From NCBI GenBank assembly GCA_049322355.1, contig JBMORG010000011.1:62001-126000 (forward strand): a stretch of 64,000 bases of DNA. The letters run 5' to 3'. Of this stretch, positions 21,608 through 29,319 are shown piece by piece; position 1 is the stretch's first letter; each line of letters starts with the position of its first letter. The notes under the pieces were generated by a model. That model was not told the origin of the DNA and searched no databases. It saw only the letters and a list, made by a program, of their open reading frames with translations. Position numbers and translations under genes: made by a program. This DNA is from 0-14-0-80-60-11 sp049322355. Lineage in GTDB: Bacteria > Desulfobacterota > Desulfobaccia > Desulfobaccales > 0-14-0-80-60-11.

Positions 21608-22240
21608 ATGAAAACTTTCGAAATTTTGCTGGCTGACGACCACGCCATATTCCGCAAAGGCATAAGAAAAATCATCGAAGAGATAGACGGCGTGGCCGTC
21701 TGCGGCGAAGCCAATGACGGCCTGGAACTCTTGGACCTTCTGAAAACTGCACATCCTGACCTCATCATCCTGGACATCTCCATGCCAAATCTCCGGGGAC
21801 TGGAGGCTACCGAAGAAATCAAGAAGCTCTATCCTGAGATCAAAATCTTGCTCCTGACCATGCACAAAAAATCAAGCTTCGTAGAGCTGGCTCTAAAAGC
21901 CGGAGCCGATGGCTTCTTGCTCAAGGAGGACGCGGATTCTGAACTGTTCCGGGCCATCGAAAGTCTTAAACAGGGGGACAAGTACTTTTCCCCCCTCCTT
22001 TCTTCCATAATGTTTGATCTGACCCGGGCACGGCCAGAAACCGAAGCCCTTACCAAACGTGAAAGAGAAATCTTGAAGCTCTTGGCCGAAGGCAAGAGAT
22101 CCCAGGAAATCGCCGATATTCTGTTCGTCAGCGTCCACACCGTGCGCACTCACCGATATAATCTCATGAAAAAGCTAAAATTTAAGAGCCTGGCCGATCT
22201 GGTCAGATATGCCATCTCTTATGAATTTACTCCCGGATAA
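21608..22240 (+). CDS. NarL/FixJ-family response regulator
   Basis: 210 aa. A receiver domain (about 5-120) has acidic residues in ADDHAIFRKG, phospho-acceptor Asp56 in LIILDISMP, Thr in LLLTMH, and Lys in FLLKEDAD. A LuxR-type helix-turn-helix (about 145-205) has LTKREREILKLLAEG, SQEIADILFVSVHTVRTHRYNLMKKL. It is a DNA-binding output partner for the upstream HisKA_3 kinase, and such kinases pair with NarL-type regulators. GAGGGGG lies upstream of the ATG. Targets are not evident from the window. Confidence 0.96.
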   Translation: MKTFEILLADDHAIFRKGIRKIIEEIDGVAVCGEANDGLELLDLLKTAHPDLIILDISMPNLRGLEATEEIKKLYPEIKILLLTMHKKSSFVELALKAGADGFLLKEDADSELFRAIESLKQGDKYFSPLLSSIMFDLTRARPETEALTKREREILKLLAEGKRSQEIADILFVSVHTVRTHRYNLMKKLKFKSLADLVRYAISYEFTPG

Positions 22241-22484
22241 TATTGACTTATTTCATAATCTAATCGTTTTGACTAGATGAAATTAATCATTCTGCCTTAG
22301 AGACTTTTTTCCGGCGCTAATTTATAGTCCCGTAGTACCCTAAAGTTGGCCTCCTGAACAATTCTCAATTCCATCCGGTACTGCTTTGGATAGTCAATCT
22401 GGCGGGAAAAAGGTTTTCTCACCAGAATAGATAAGTATGGGAACCGCCATAGACTCACGTCTGCTGTCAAGGTGAGGGATAACC

Positions 22485-22718
22485 GTGGCAAAGGTCTTTG
22501 AAATAAGTGAGATCAGAGCAAGGCAGATAAGATTGGCAAAATTAAAAGGAATTTTTGGAAACCTATTCCATCGTGTTGCAGTTCCTCTCATCGATTTACC
22601 TGGAGAAGACCTGGATTATATTCTTCCGGGATTGCTGATGAGACACATTGAGGAGCTTAATCTTGAAGAATTGGATGACTTACTCAACGGACAAAAGAAA
22701 TATTTCATTCTCAGATGA
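22485..22718 (+). CDS. Small hypothetical protein
   Basis: 77 aa starting at GTG (22485), with AGGTGAGGG 6-7 nt upstream. The protein is acidic and Leu-rich toward the C-terminus (LPGEDLDYILPGLLMRHIEELNLEELDDLL), likely helical. I recognise no domain. It stands 244 nt after the response regulator and 400 nt before the GNAT gene. Could be a real small gene or chance; the ribosome site and coding-like composition lean toward real. Confidence 0.5.
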   Translation: MAKVFEISEIRARQIRLAKLKGIFGNLFHRVAVPLIDLPGEDLDYILPGLLMRHIEELNLEELDDLLNGQKKYFILR

Positions 22719-23120
22719 GGCAATTTATCTTTGAGCCTCACCAAAGATCATGTCTGTCAGGGCTCGCAAGAGCCCCCCTCGGCTAACCTAATTTAGGCTC
22801 TGATATTCAAATGATGCCTTTTTTTCTATTCAGCGAAAGATATCGATCTGATATCTTCCAGGAAATTATGTTACAAACTTATTGAAATAAAATCTTAACT
22901 TAACTAAAATTGAATGTTATTGAATTAAAAGTCGGCAAATAAATCTTGCTTGATGCGGATATTGGGTCACTGAATAAAAATGTGGCAGGTCGCTTTTAAT
23001 AAGAGCCACACGATCGCGCAAAGCCTTGGTGGAAATGATCTGAGCCCAACCTTTGGGCCAAGATGTCAAAAACTGTAGACCTCTTCATTAAAGCAAGCAT
23101 AATGTAAAAGGAGAGAGGCA
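22719..23120. other. 402-bp AT-rich spacer with a GNRA hairpin
   Basis: No gene is supported. A perfect hairpin GGGCTC-GCAA-GAGCCC lies at 22760-22775, with a GNRA tetraloop. It is not followed at once by a T-run, so a terminator role is possible but weak. The AT-rich part from 22860 to 22950 would suit a promoter for the GNAT/thiolase run. Confidence 0.5.
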
Positions 23121-23675
23121 ATGCTTGAAGAATATCCCAAAAAGATCACCCTTCCCGAGGGGCTTACCCTGACCTTGAGACCCATGACGCGCGATGATCA
23201 GTACGCCCTCTACAATTTTTTTATCGGTCTGGATTCAGAAGACCGGCGATTTCTGCGGAACGTGGTGACCGACCGAAAGCTGATAGAGAAATGGGCGCGC
23301 AATCTCAATTATGACCAGGTTTTGCCCATTCTGGCGGAATATGAAGGGCGCATCGTGGCCAATGCCACCCTTCACTACCAGACCTTTGGTTGGGGGCGCC
23401 ATGTGGCCGAGATCCGGGTCACGGTGGCTCCCGAATTTCAAGGCCGGAGACTGGGGGCCGCGCTCATTGAGGAACTCACCGCATTAGCTTCCCGGAGTAG
23501 GGTGAAGAAACTTCTGGCCAGAATGGTGACCAACCGGCAAGGCGTGATTACGGCCTTTGAAAAAGCCGGATTCAGCCAGTTAACGGTATTGAAAAACTAT
23601 GTCAAGGATCTCCAAAGCCAGCAGTATGCTGATATTGCCCTTCTGGTCAAGGAGTTACAACCAGCCACTAATTAA
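23121..23675 (+). CDS. GNAT-family N-acetyltransferase (paralogue 1)
   Basis: 184 aa. GNAT fold with the acetyl-CoA pyrophosphate-binding signature QGRRLGAALIEEL (about 111-123) after the strand AEIRVTVAPEF. The C-terminal AFEKAGF motif is also typical. AAGGAGAGAGGC leads directly to the ATG. It closely resembles the GNAT protein at 24940: both open with YPxxI, share the WGRHVAE/WTRHLAE segment and end in VKEL. The two flank a thiolase gene. The substrate is unknown. The location next to acetyl-CoA enzymes raises the possibility of lysine acetylation of metabolic enzymes, which is inference. Confidence 0.85.
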   Translation: MLEEYPKKITLPEGLTLTLRPMTRDDQYALYNFFIGLDSEDRRFLRNVVTDRKLIEKWARNLNYDQVLPILAEYEGRIVANATLHYQTFGWGRHVAEIRVTVAPEFQGRRLGAALIEELTALASRSRVKKLLARMVTNRQGVITAFEKAGFSQLTVLKNYVKDLQSQQYADIALLVKELQPATN

Positions 23676-23699
23676 GGAGCATACGGAGGGAGGAGACCA

Positions 23700-24893
23700 A
23701 TGCAAGAAGTGGTGATTGCCAGCGCCGCCAGGACTGCCATCGGCACTTTCGGGGGCGCTTTGCGGGACGTGCCAGCGGTGGAACTGGGTGGTATAGTCAT
23801 TAAGGAAGTTTTGCGGCGGGCCAAAGTTCGGCAGGATAAAGTGGACCTGGTTATCATGGGAAATGTCCTGCAAGCCGGGGAGGGCCAGAATCCCTCCCGG
23901 CAAGCCGCCATGCTGGCGGATATTTCTCAGTACACACCTGCCCTCACCATCAATGCCGTGTGCGGTTCCGGTATGGAGGCAGTGATCGCCGCCACCCAGA
24001 AAATTCAGGTGGGGGCTGCGGAAATTGTGGTTGCGGGGGGCATGGAGTCCATGAGCAATGCGCCCTTTGTGCTGCCCCAGGCCAGGTGGGGGGCCCGCAT
24101 GGGCCATGTCCAGGTCCTGGATACCATGATTCATGACGGGCTCTGGTGTTCCTTCGGGGACACGCACATGGGTATCACGGCGGAGAATATTGCCGAGCGT
24201 TTCCACCTCAGCCGGGAAGAGCAGGACGCCTATGCCGCTGAAAGCCAGCAGAAAGCCGAGGCCGCCATCAAATCAGGCCGGTTCAAGGATGAGATCGTGC
24301 CCGTGGAAATTCCCCAGAGAAAGGGCGACCCCATAATCTTTGACACTGACGAATTTCCCCGTTTCGGGAGTACCGCGGAAAAGTTGGGCAAACTTAAACC
24401 TGCCTTCGCCAAACAGGGCACCATCACTGCAGGAAACTCTTCCGGCATTAATGACGGCGCGGCGGCTCTCCTGATCATGACCGCGGAAAAAGCCCTCAAA
24501 ATGGGCATCCGCCCTCTGGCCAAGATCAATGCCTATAGCTGCGAAGGTTGCGAACCTGAGCTCATGGGCACCGGTCCCATCTACGCCGTGCGCCATGCCA
24601 TTGACAAGGTGAGCAAGGAACTGGGGAAACAGATTGAACTGGTGGAGCTGAATGAAGCCTTTGCCGCCCAATCCCTGGCGTGCCTCAAGGAACTCCAACT
24701 GGACCCTGATATCGTTAATGTCAACGGGGGCGCCATCGCCCTGGGCCACCCCATCGGCTGCAGCGGCGCCAGAATTTTGGTGACCCTCCTGCACGAGATG
24801 CAGAAACGTGATGTGGCCGTTGGCCTGGCCAGCCTATGCGTGGGAGGGGGCATGGGTTACGCTATAATCGTGGAACGAGGCTGGTATTATTAA
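23700..24893 (+). CDS. Acetyl-CoA acetyltransferase (thiolase, PhaA/AtoB type)
   Basis: 397 aa, the usual length for a biosynthetic thiolase. It condenses two acetyl-CoA to acetoacetyl-CoA, or runs the reverse in degradation. The acylated nucleophile Cys88 is in INAVCGSGMEAV. The His of GHPIGCSGARI and the second active-site Cys in ASLCVGGGMGYA are in place, as is VELNEAFAAQ. GGAGGGAGGAGACCA precedes the ATG. Nearby PHA synthase and reductase genes support the PhaA role, feeding polymer synthesis. A general role in ketone or fatty-acid metabolism cannot be excluded. Confidence 0.95.
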   Translation: MQEVVIASAARTAIGTFGGALRDVPAVELGGIVIKEVLRRAKVRQDKVDLVIMGNVLQAGEGQNPSRQAAMLADISQYTPALTINAVCGSGMEAVIAATQKIQVGAAEIVVAGGMESMSNAPFVLPQARWGARMGHVQVLDTMIHDGLWCSFGDTHMGITAENIAERFHLSREEQDAYAAESQQKAEAAIKSGRFKDEIVPVEIPQRKGDPIIFDTDEFPRFGSTAEKLGKLKPAFAKQGTITAGNSSGINDGAAALLIMTAEKALKMGIRPLAKINAYSCEGCEPELMGTGPIYAVRHAIDKVSKELGKQIELVELNEAFAAQSLACLKELQLDPDIVNVNGGAIALGHPIGCSGARILVTLLHEMQKRDVAVGLASLCVGGGMGYAIIVERGWYY

Positions 24894-24939
24894 TGGGGTT
24901 GAACGGTTGCCCCCCAGGATTAATTGATCGGAGCTAATT

Positions 24940-25518
24940 ATGGACACCTTGTCGGAGATCCTCGTTAAATCATATCCCCAAAACATCTCCTTAGACGACG
25001 GCACGCCCGTCACCTTGAGACCCCTATTGAAGTCGGATGAGGCTGCCCTGGTGGAATACTTCCGCAGCCTGCCGCCCGAGGACCGCCTTTGCCTCAAGGA
25101 CGACGTGACCGACCCCACGGTTATCGAAAATTGGATTTATGAATTGAACTATGACAACCTGCTTCCCCTTATTGGCCTGCATAACGGGAACATCGTGGGG
25201 GACGCCACTCTGCACTTCAGCCCCATCGGTTGGACCCGGCACCTGGCGGAGGTACGCCTGACCACCTCTACCCAGTATCGGGTGCGCGGCCTGGGAACCA
25301 TTTTAATCCAGAACCTCATAGATATCGCTACCCGGTTGGGTTTGGAACAGCTTAGCGCAGAGATTCCCCCGGTCCTGGACAAGGCCTTTTACCTGTTTGA
25401 GAAGATGGGGTTCAAGGAAGTGGCCCATCTTGCGGGTTTCGTAAAGGACCTGGAAGGGGCCGAGTCCGACTTAGTTTTAATGGTTAAGGAATTAAACACG
25501 AAAAAAGAGAAAGCTTAG
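24940..25518 (+). CDS. GNAT-family N-acetyltransferase (paralogue 2)
   Basis: 192 aa, a diverged sister of the GNAT protein at 23121 with the same length and layout. The acetyl-CoA site is RVRGLGTILIQNL (about 113-125). A C-terminal LFEKMGFKEVAHL matches the first copy's AFEKAGF region. It starts 46 nt after the thiolase on the same strand and ends tail-to-tail with phaR. The retained binding motif argues that it is active. Substrate unknown. Confidence 0.85.
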   Translation: MDTLSEILVKSYPQNISLDDGTPVTLRPLLKSDEAALVEYFRSLPPEDRLCLKDDVTDPTVIENWIYELNYDNLLPLIGLHNGNIVGDATLHFSPIGWTRHLAEVRLTTSTQYRVRGLGTILIQNLIDIATRLGLEQLSAEIPPVLDKAFYLFEKMGFKEVAHLAGFVKDLEGAESDLVLMVKELNTKKEKA

Positions 25519-25588
25519 AAAGGCGGCAGGGGTCTGAGCCCTCGGCAAGACTTAAGATGGACACTCACAAGTGGAGAAAAATCCGGGA

Positions 25589-26068
25589 CTAGCGCTCTTC
25601 TTCGCCTTCATCGCTATCCTTTTTTCCGACCTTTCCTGGAAAGAATTGCATCCAGGACTGAAACGGAGGCAGGTTGCTCATGGCTTTCTGGGTCAGGTTG
25701 GAGAAGCCTTGGCCCATCTCCAGCCACCTTTGGAACTGGGCATCCATGGCGCTTTTGTAGGCCAGATAGTTCTTGAGGGTTTGTTCCAGGTAGTTTTCGA
25801 AGAATTCGCTCAAGACGCTATCTCCATACCGAATGAGCAGATAAAGGAGGGAAACGGGGAGCAGCAGGGTTTTCTTTTTGGCTTCCTCCAAAACAATCTG
25901 GGTAAGGATGAAAGCCGTGACGTCCTCCCCGGTTTTGTCGTCGCTGATCTCTATTTCCCGTCCTTGTCTTACCAGGTCGGCTACCTGGCTTAAGCTCACA
26001 AAAGCACGCTTTTCCGTATCGTACAGGCGACGGTTGGCGTATTTTTTCAGCACCACTTTTTCGGCCAT
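25589..26068 (-). CDS. phaR: PHA synthesis regulator PhaR
   Basis: Transcription regulator that binds both DNA and PHA granules and represses phasin genes until polymer appears (known for the family). The start ATG 26068 has GGAGAG 4-5 nt upstream; a start five codons further up is less likely. About 159 aa. The N-terminal PHB/PHA accumulation DNA-binding domain has KKYANRRLYDTEKRAFVSLSQVADLVRQG; a second PHB_acc domain has ILTQIVLEEAKKK and LLYLLIRYGDSVLSEFFENYLEQ. The C-terminus is acidic. It is divergent from the phasin-like genes, with a shared control region between. Confidence 0.93.
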   Translation of the reverse strand: MAEKVVLKKYANRRLYDTEKRAFVSLSQVADLVRQGREIEISDDKTGEDVTAFILTQIVLEEAKKKTLLLPVSLLYLLIRYGDSVLSEFFENYLEQTLKNYLAYKSAMDAQFQRWLEMGQGFSNLTQKAMSNLPPFQSWMQFFPGKVGKKDSDEGEEER

Positions 26069-26213
26069 GTGTCTCTCCTTCAATTACCATTATACTCTTA
26101 ATTTTTGCATAACGGAAATTTATTATTTACCTAACCTGGGGACAAGGGGATATAAATAGATAACCCTATATTTTATAAAGATAAAAACTAACTACTCTCT
26201 TGAATTAAAAATC

Positions 26214-26228
26214 TTTTGCATTGCAAAA
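26214..26228. promoter_or_regulatory. Candidate PhaR operator
   Basis: A perfect palindrome TTTTGCA-T-TGCAAAA, ending 7 nt before the -35 of the phasin promoter. Known PhaR sites in Paracoccus and Rhodobacter are TGC/GCA-based palindromes, and the gene next door encodes PhaR. A lone TTTTGCA half-site also occurs near 26102-26108, just upstream of phaR. Confidence 0.55.
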
Positions 26229-26235
26229 ATTTTTC

Positions 26236-26264
26236 TTGACAAGCACCTTGCCGACGTATATCTT
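26236..26264 (+). promoter_or_regulatory. Sigma-70 promoter of the phasin-like genes
   Basis: A perfect -35 TTGACA (26236-26241), a 17-nt spacer and a -10 TATCTT (26259-26264, 4 of 6). The start of transcription would be near 26271, leaving about 38 nt of leader before the ATG at 26309. Confidence 0.65.
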
Positions 26265-26308
26265 ATGGGAAAAACCAGGCTTCCGCAGCCGCAAGGAGAG
26301 AATAAACT

Positions 26309-26563
26309 ATGGATCCCAAAAAGCTGAGCCAGCAGATGATCGATTTTTACAAAACCGCGTTTGACAATTCCTTCAACGCCATGATGATGCTCCAGGAACA
26401 GATGGAACGCATGACCAACATGTACTGGGGCCAGATGGTCAATCTCCCCCAAGAGGCGAAAAAGGGGTTGAACGATTGGACTAAATCCTACAATAAGAAT
26501 TGCGAGGATTTCAAGAAAGTCGTGGACGACGGTTTCAAAAACCTGGAATCTTTTTCCGCTTAA
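26309..26563 (+). CDS. Phasin-like PHA granule protein (copy 1)
   Basis: 84 aa. Helical, amphipathic and Met-rich, with AMMMLQEQMERMTNMYWGQM at its centre. The lack of Cys and Pro-rich elements and its position between phaR and phaC suggest a granule-coat phasin; I do not match it to a named phasin family with certainty. The next gene is a clear tandem duplicate. AAGGAGAGAATAAACT lies upstream of the ATG. Phasins are normally abundant, which fits its own strong promoter. Confidence 0.75.
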   Translation: MDPKKLSQQMIDFYKTAFDNSFNAMMMLQEQMERMTNMYWGQMVNLPQEAKKGLNDWTKSYNKNCEDFKKVVDDGFKNLESFSA

Positions 26564-26606
26564 TACCGAAAAAAATTAGGCTGACAAAGCCGCGAGGAGA
26601 GGACCA

Positions 26607-26900
26607 ATGATGGATCCCAAAAAGATGGGCAAACAGATGATCGACTTTTACAAAACCACCTTTGACAATTCTTTCAGCGCTATGATGATGCTCCAGGAAC
26701 AGATGGAACGCATGACCAACATGTACTGGGGCCAGATGGTCAATCTCCCCGACGAGGCCAAAAAGGGCCTGGCGGAGTGGACCAAATCCTACAAGAAAAA
26801 TTGTGAAGATTTTAAGAAAATGATGGATGAAAGCTTCAAAAAGTTGGAGTCTTTCATTACGGAAGCGGAAAAATCCGAAAAAATGGCTAAAACTGCCTAA
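26607..26900 (+). CDS. Phasin-like PHA granule protein (copy 2)
   Basis: 97 aa, a tandem copy of the previous gene with most positions identical over residues 3-80, plus a longer acidic and basic tail (EAEKSEKMAKTA). It starts with two Met codons; GGAGAGG is nearest the first. The spacers upstream of both copies share AAGCCGCGAGGAGAG-like sequence, so the duplication included the ribosome site. Two hairpins follow the stop codon. Confidence 0.75.
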   Translation: MMDPKKMGKQMIDFYKTTFDNSFSAMMMLQEQMERMTNMYWGQMVNLPDEAKKGLAEWTKSYKKNCEDFKKMMDESFKKLESFITEAEKSEKMAKTA

Positions 26901-26906
26901 GGGATC

Positions 26907-26971
26907 GGCGGGGTGCCGGTCATTGACATCCCGCCGGACTGGTAAACCATCCGCTGCGGTCAATTTACCAG
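26907..26971 (+). other. Two stem-loops between phasin 2 and phaC
   Basis: CGGCGGG ... CCCGCCG (7-bp arms, 17-nt loop, 26907-26937) is followed by CTGGTAAA ... TTTACCAG (8-bp arms, 26939-26971). No T-run follows. These could stabilise the abundant phasin mRNA or partly terminate it, giving less phaC than phasin. Confidence 0.5.
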
Positions 26972-27019
26972 GGCGGCCTCCGAGCCGGACCTGATTACCG
27001 GCACTATCAGGAGATCAGT

Positions 27020-28765
27020 ATGTCTGAATCTAAAGCCACGACCCTAAACTTATGCGAGGGAACTCCGGGCCCGCCAGAGTTGACCCTGGAAACCCAAGCC
27101 AAGCTCATCTCCGCCAGCATTGATCAGGCCCGGATGATGCAGACCTACTGGGTCGGAATGTGCCGGTATATTCTGGACTTTATGGAGCCGTCGCTTTCTG
27201 CCATGGAAAGCTTCCGGGCCGTGGAGCAGGACAAGCTTAAGGAAAGCTCCCCCCAGGATAATCTCGAGGCCTACACGGCCTTATGGGAATTCAACCTCCG
27301 GTTGGCCGAAAAGGGCTTCGCTCACGGCCTGAAAGCCATCAACGACTACCACGCCCACCAGTTGGACCAGGTTTACCGGGCCTGGCTCAACACCCTTGAT
27401 CACCATAAAGGAGAAGACATCGCGGCGTTCATGGCCAGGCAAGCCCGGTTGATGAATCTGGTGGTGCACGAATATCCCCAGGCTATCCGCAACATTGAGC
27501 CCGAGTATGGCTTTCACTTTGATGACGGCAACTACATCAAGACCGCAGAGACCGACCGTTTCTGTCTTTACCAGGTGCTTCCCTGGGATAAAACGGTAAA
27601 AGTCCGGAAAAAAGGCAAGCCCATCGTGATCATCCCCCCTTACGTGCTGGGGGCCAACATCCTTGCCTTTCTGCCCGGAGAAGGCAAGAGTTTTGTGCAC
27701 TGCTTCGCCAACCAGGGTATTCCCACCTATATCCGCATCGTCAAGGATATCTACGCCAATCCGGCAGTTCAGGAGATGACCGGCGAGGACGACTGCCGGG
27801 ATACCAAATTATTCCTGGAGAAGGTGAAGGCGGCCCATGGCCGTCCCGTCACCCTGTGCGGTTACTGCCAGGGAGGGTTCACGGTGGCGGTGAACTACTT
27901 GTCGGGCGAACTGGACGGTCTGGTGGACGCGCTCATCACCAGCGTCGCCCCCTTGGACGGCACCCGCAGCAAAAGCTTGTCGGATTTTCTGGCTCAGATT
28001 CCCAAACGTTTTGAAGATATTAGCTTTGCCATCAAGACCCTGCCCAACGGCAACCGGGTGGTAAATGGCAAGCTTATGAGTTGGGTCTACAAGCTCAAGA
28101 GCCTTGAGAAAGATAACCCTATCATCGCTTTCTTCCGGGACTTGAAGTTGTTTGAGCGGAACCTGAAAATCAACAAGACCGCGGCGGCCATCAACTATTG
28201 GCTGCTCTACGATCAGACCGACCTGCCTCTTAACATCTGCAAGATGAGCTTTGACTCCTATACCATTCCGGTGGCCAAGGACGGGACGTTGCCGGTCACC
28301 CTCTTCGGACGTCCCTTAAACTTCAAGCGCATTAAGGAGCAGGGCATTAAATGGCTGATATGCATTGCCGAAAAGGATGACCTGGTGGAAAAGGAGTCTG
28401 CCCTGGCTCCCCTGGATTGGGTGGAAGCCGAGGTCACCGTCTTCCCTAAGGGTCACGTGGCCATTGCCACCAGTTGGTCGCTGCCCACCACCGAGTGCTC
28501 CCTGGATCGGTGCTTCCTGGATTACCGCGGGCCGGTGCGCTTCCATTTGGATTTGGAGGCTGAATCGGAGCAGGCTCTGGCCGTTGCGGTCCCGAAGGCT
28601 GAAAAGGCCAAGATTCAGCCTCCTGCGGTTGTAACGCCAGAACCTGTAAGGTCCCAGGCTGCTGTGGGCAAGAAATCAAAAGAAGGCAAGACTCGGCCTG
28701 CCGCCCCGATAAAAGAGGGACAGGATAAGGAGACGCCTGGCCCCGTTCCAAAGCAGGAGGGTTAA
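27020..28765 (+). CDS. phaC: Poly(3-hydroxyalkanoate) synthase
   Basis: Alpha/beta-hydrolase polymerase that joins 3-hydroxyacyl-CoA units on the granule surface. 581 aa. The lipase-box variant with nucleophile Cys283 is in LCGYCQGGFTV. Candidate catalytic partners are Asp453 (AEKDDLV) and His479 (FPKGHVAIA). The N-terminal 190 residues are helical, as in class I enzymes. The C-terminal 60 residues are Lys/Glu/Pro/Ala-rich and probably disordered, which is unusual and may bind granule proteins. The stop codon abuts the ATG of the PhaE-like gene. A degradative alpha/beta hydrolase would have Ser, so synthase is favoured. Confidence 0.9.
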   Translation: MSESKATTLNLCEGTPGPPELTLETQAKLISASIDQARMMQTYWVGMCRYILDFMEPSLSAMESFRAVEQDKLKESSPQDNLEAYTALWEFNLRLAEKGFAHGLKAINDYHAHQLDQVYRAWLNTLDHHKGEDIAAFMARQARLMNLVVHEYPQAIRNIEPEYGFHFDDGNYIKTAETDRFCLYQVLPWDKTVKVRKKGKPIVIIPPYVLGANILAFLPGEGKSFVHCFANQGIPTYIRIVKDIYANPAVQEMTGEDDCRDTKLFLEKVKAAHGRPVTLCGYCQGGFTVAVNYLSGELDGLVDALITSVAPLDGTRSKSLSDFLAQIPKRFEDISFAIKTLPNGNRVVNGKLMSWVYKLKSLEKDNPIIAFFRDLKLFERNLKINKTAAAINYWLLYDQTDLPLNICKMSFDSYTIPVAKDGTLPVTLFGRPLNFKRIKEQGIKWLICIAEKDDLVEKESALAPLDWVEAEVTVFPKGHVAIATSWSLPTTECSLDRCFLDYRGPVRFHLDLEAESEQALAVAVPKAEKAKIQPPAVVTPEPVRSQAAVGKKSKEGKTRPAAPIKEGQDKETPGPVPKQEG

Positions 28766-29251
28766 ATGAATCGCCACTTTTTGGAGTTCTGGGGAAAAGC
28801 CCTGTTGGAGGCAGCCAAAAGCCAAAAACAGATGGAAGACCTGGCCAAATGGTTGCCGCGAGGCTTTCTGGGGTTTCAGGATTTTACCCAACTGTTCAAG
28901 ACTGCCTATGGACTGAATGAAGTGGCAGAGGACAACTCGGATTTTCTTGCCCTGTGGAAAAAGGCGGAAGAAAACTTCCGGGATTCATTCAAAGATTACC
29001 TCAACCTTTTGGGGGTGGTGCCCCGGGAGGAGTATGCCGCCTTAGCCCGGAAATATGACGAACTCCAGGTAACGGTCGCTGAGCAGGCAGAAATCATCAA
29101 ACATTTGCGGATGCTGGCGGATGAGAAAGGGATGGGGCTCGAGGCCACGACCATGGAATTCCAGAGGCTCATCAAAAAGCAGGGCGAGCAGTTCCAGCAA
29201 TTTCTCAAAGGCATGGGCGAGTCCGTGACCCCCGACGACAATCCAGCCTAA
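28766..29251 (+). CDS. PhaE-like helical PHA-synthase partner
   Basis: 161 aa, starting directly after the phaC stop, with GGAGG inside the phaC 3' end. Predicted almost wholly helical, with a coiled coil at about 90-155 (QVTVAEQAEIIKHLR... KKQGEQFQQFLKGMGES). The middle portion (PREEYAALARKYDELQ) resembles PhaE subunits and granule-associated proteins. Overlapping translation with phaC suggests a fixed ratio and a physical complex. Whether it is a true class III PhaE subunit or a phasin is not settled. Confidence 0.65.
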   Translation: MNRHFLEFWGKALLEAAKSQKQMEDLAKWLPRGFLGFQDFTQLFKTAYGLNEVAEDNSDFLALWKKAEENFRDSFKDYLNLLGVVPREEYAALARKYDELQVTVAEQAEIIKHLRMLADEKGMGLEATTMEFQRLIKKQGEQFQQFLKGMGESVTPDDNPA

Positions 29252-29319
29252 AGTCTTTTTTTTCTAAGCTGACATTTAGTTTTGTAGGGCTATAACTCTG
29301 ACTGAGGAAAGGATCAAAC

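Noticed and set aside
22297..22491. 64-codon minus-strand ORF between the response regulator and the small GTG gene
   Set aside because: No ribosome site and no family; its start overlaps the better-supported plus-strand gene.
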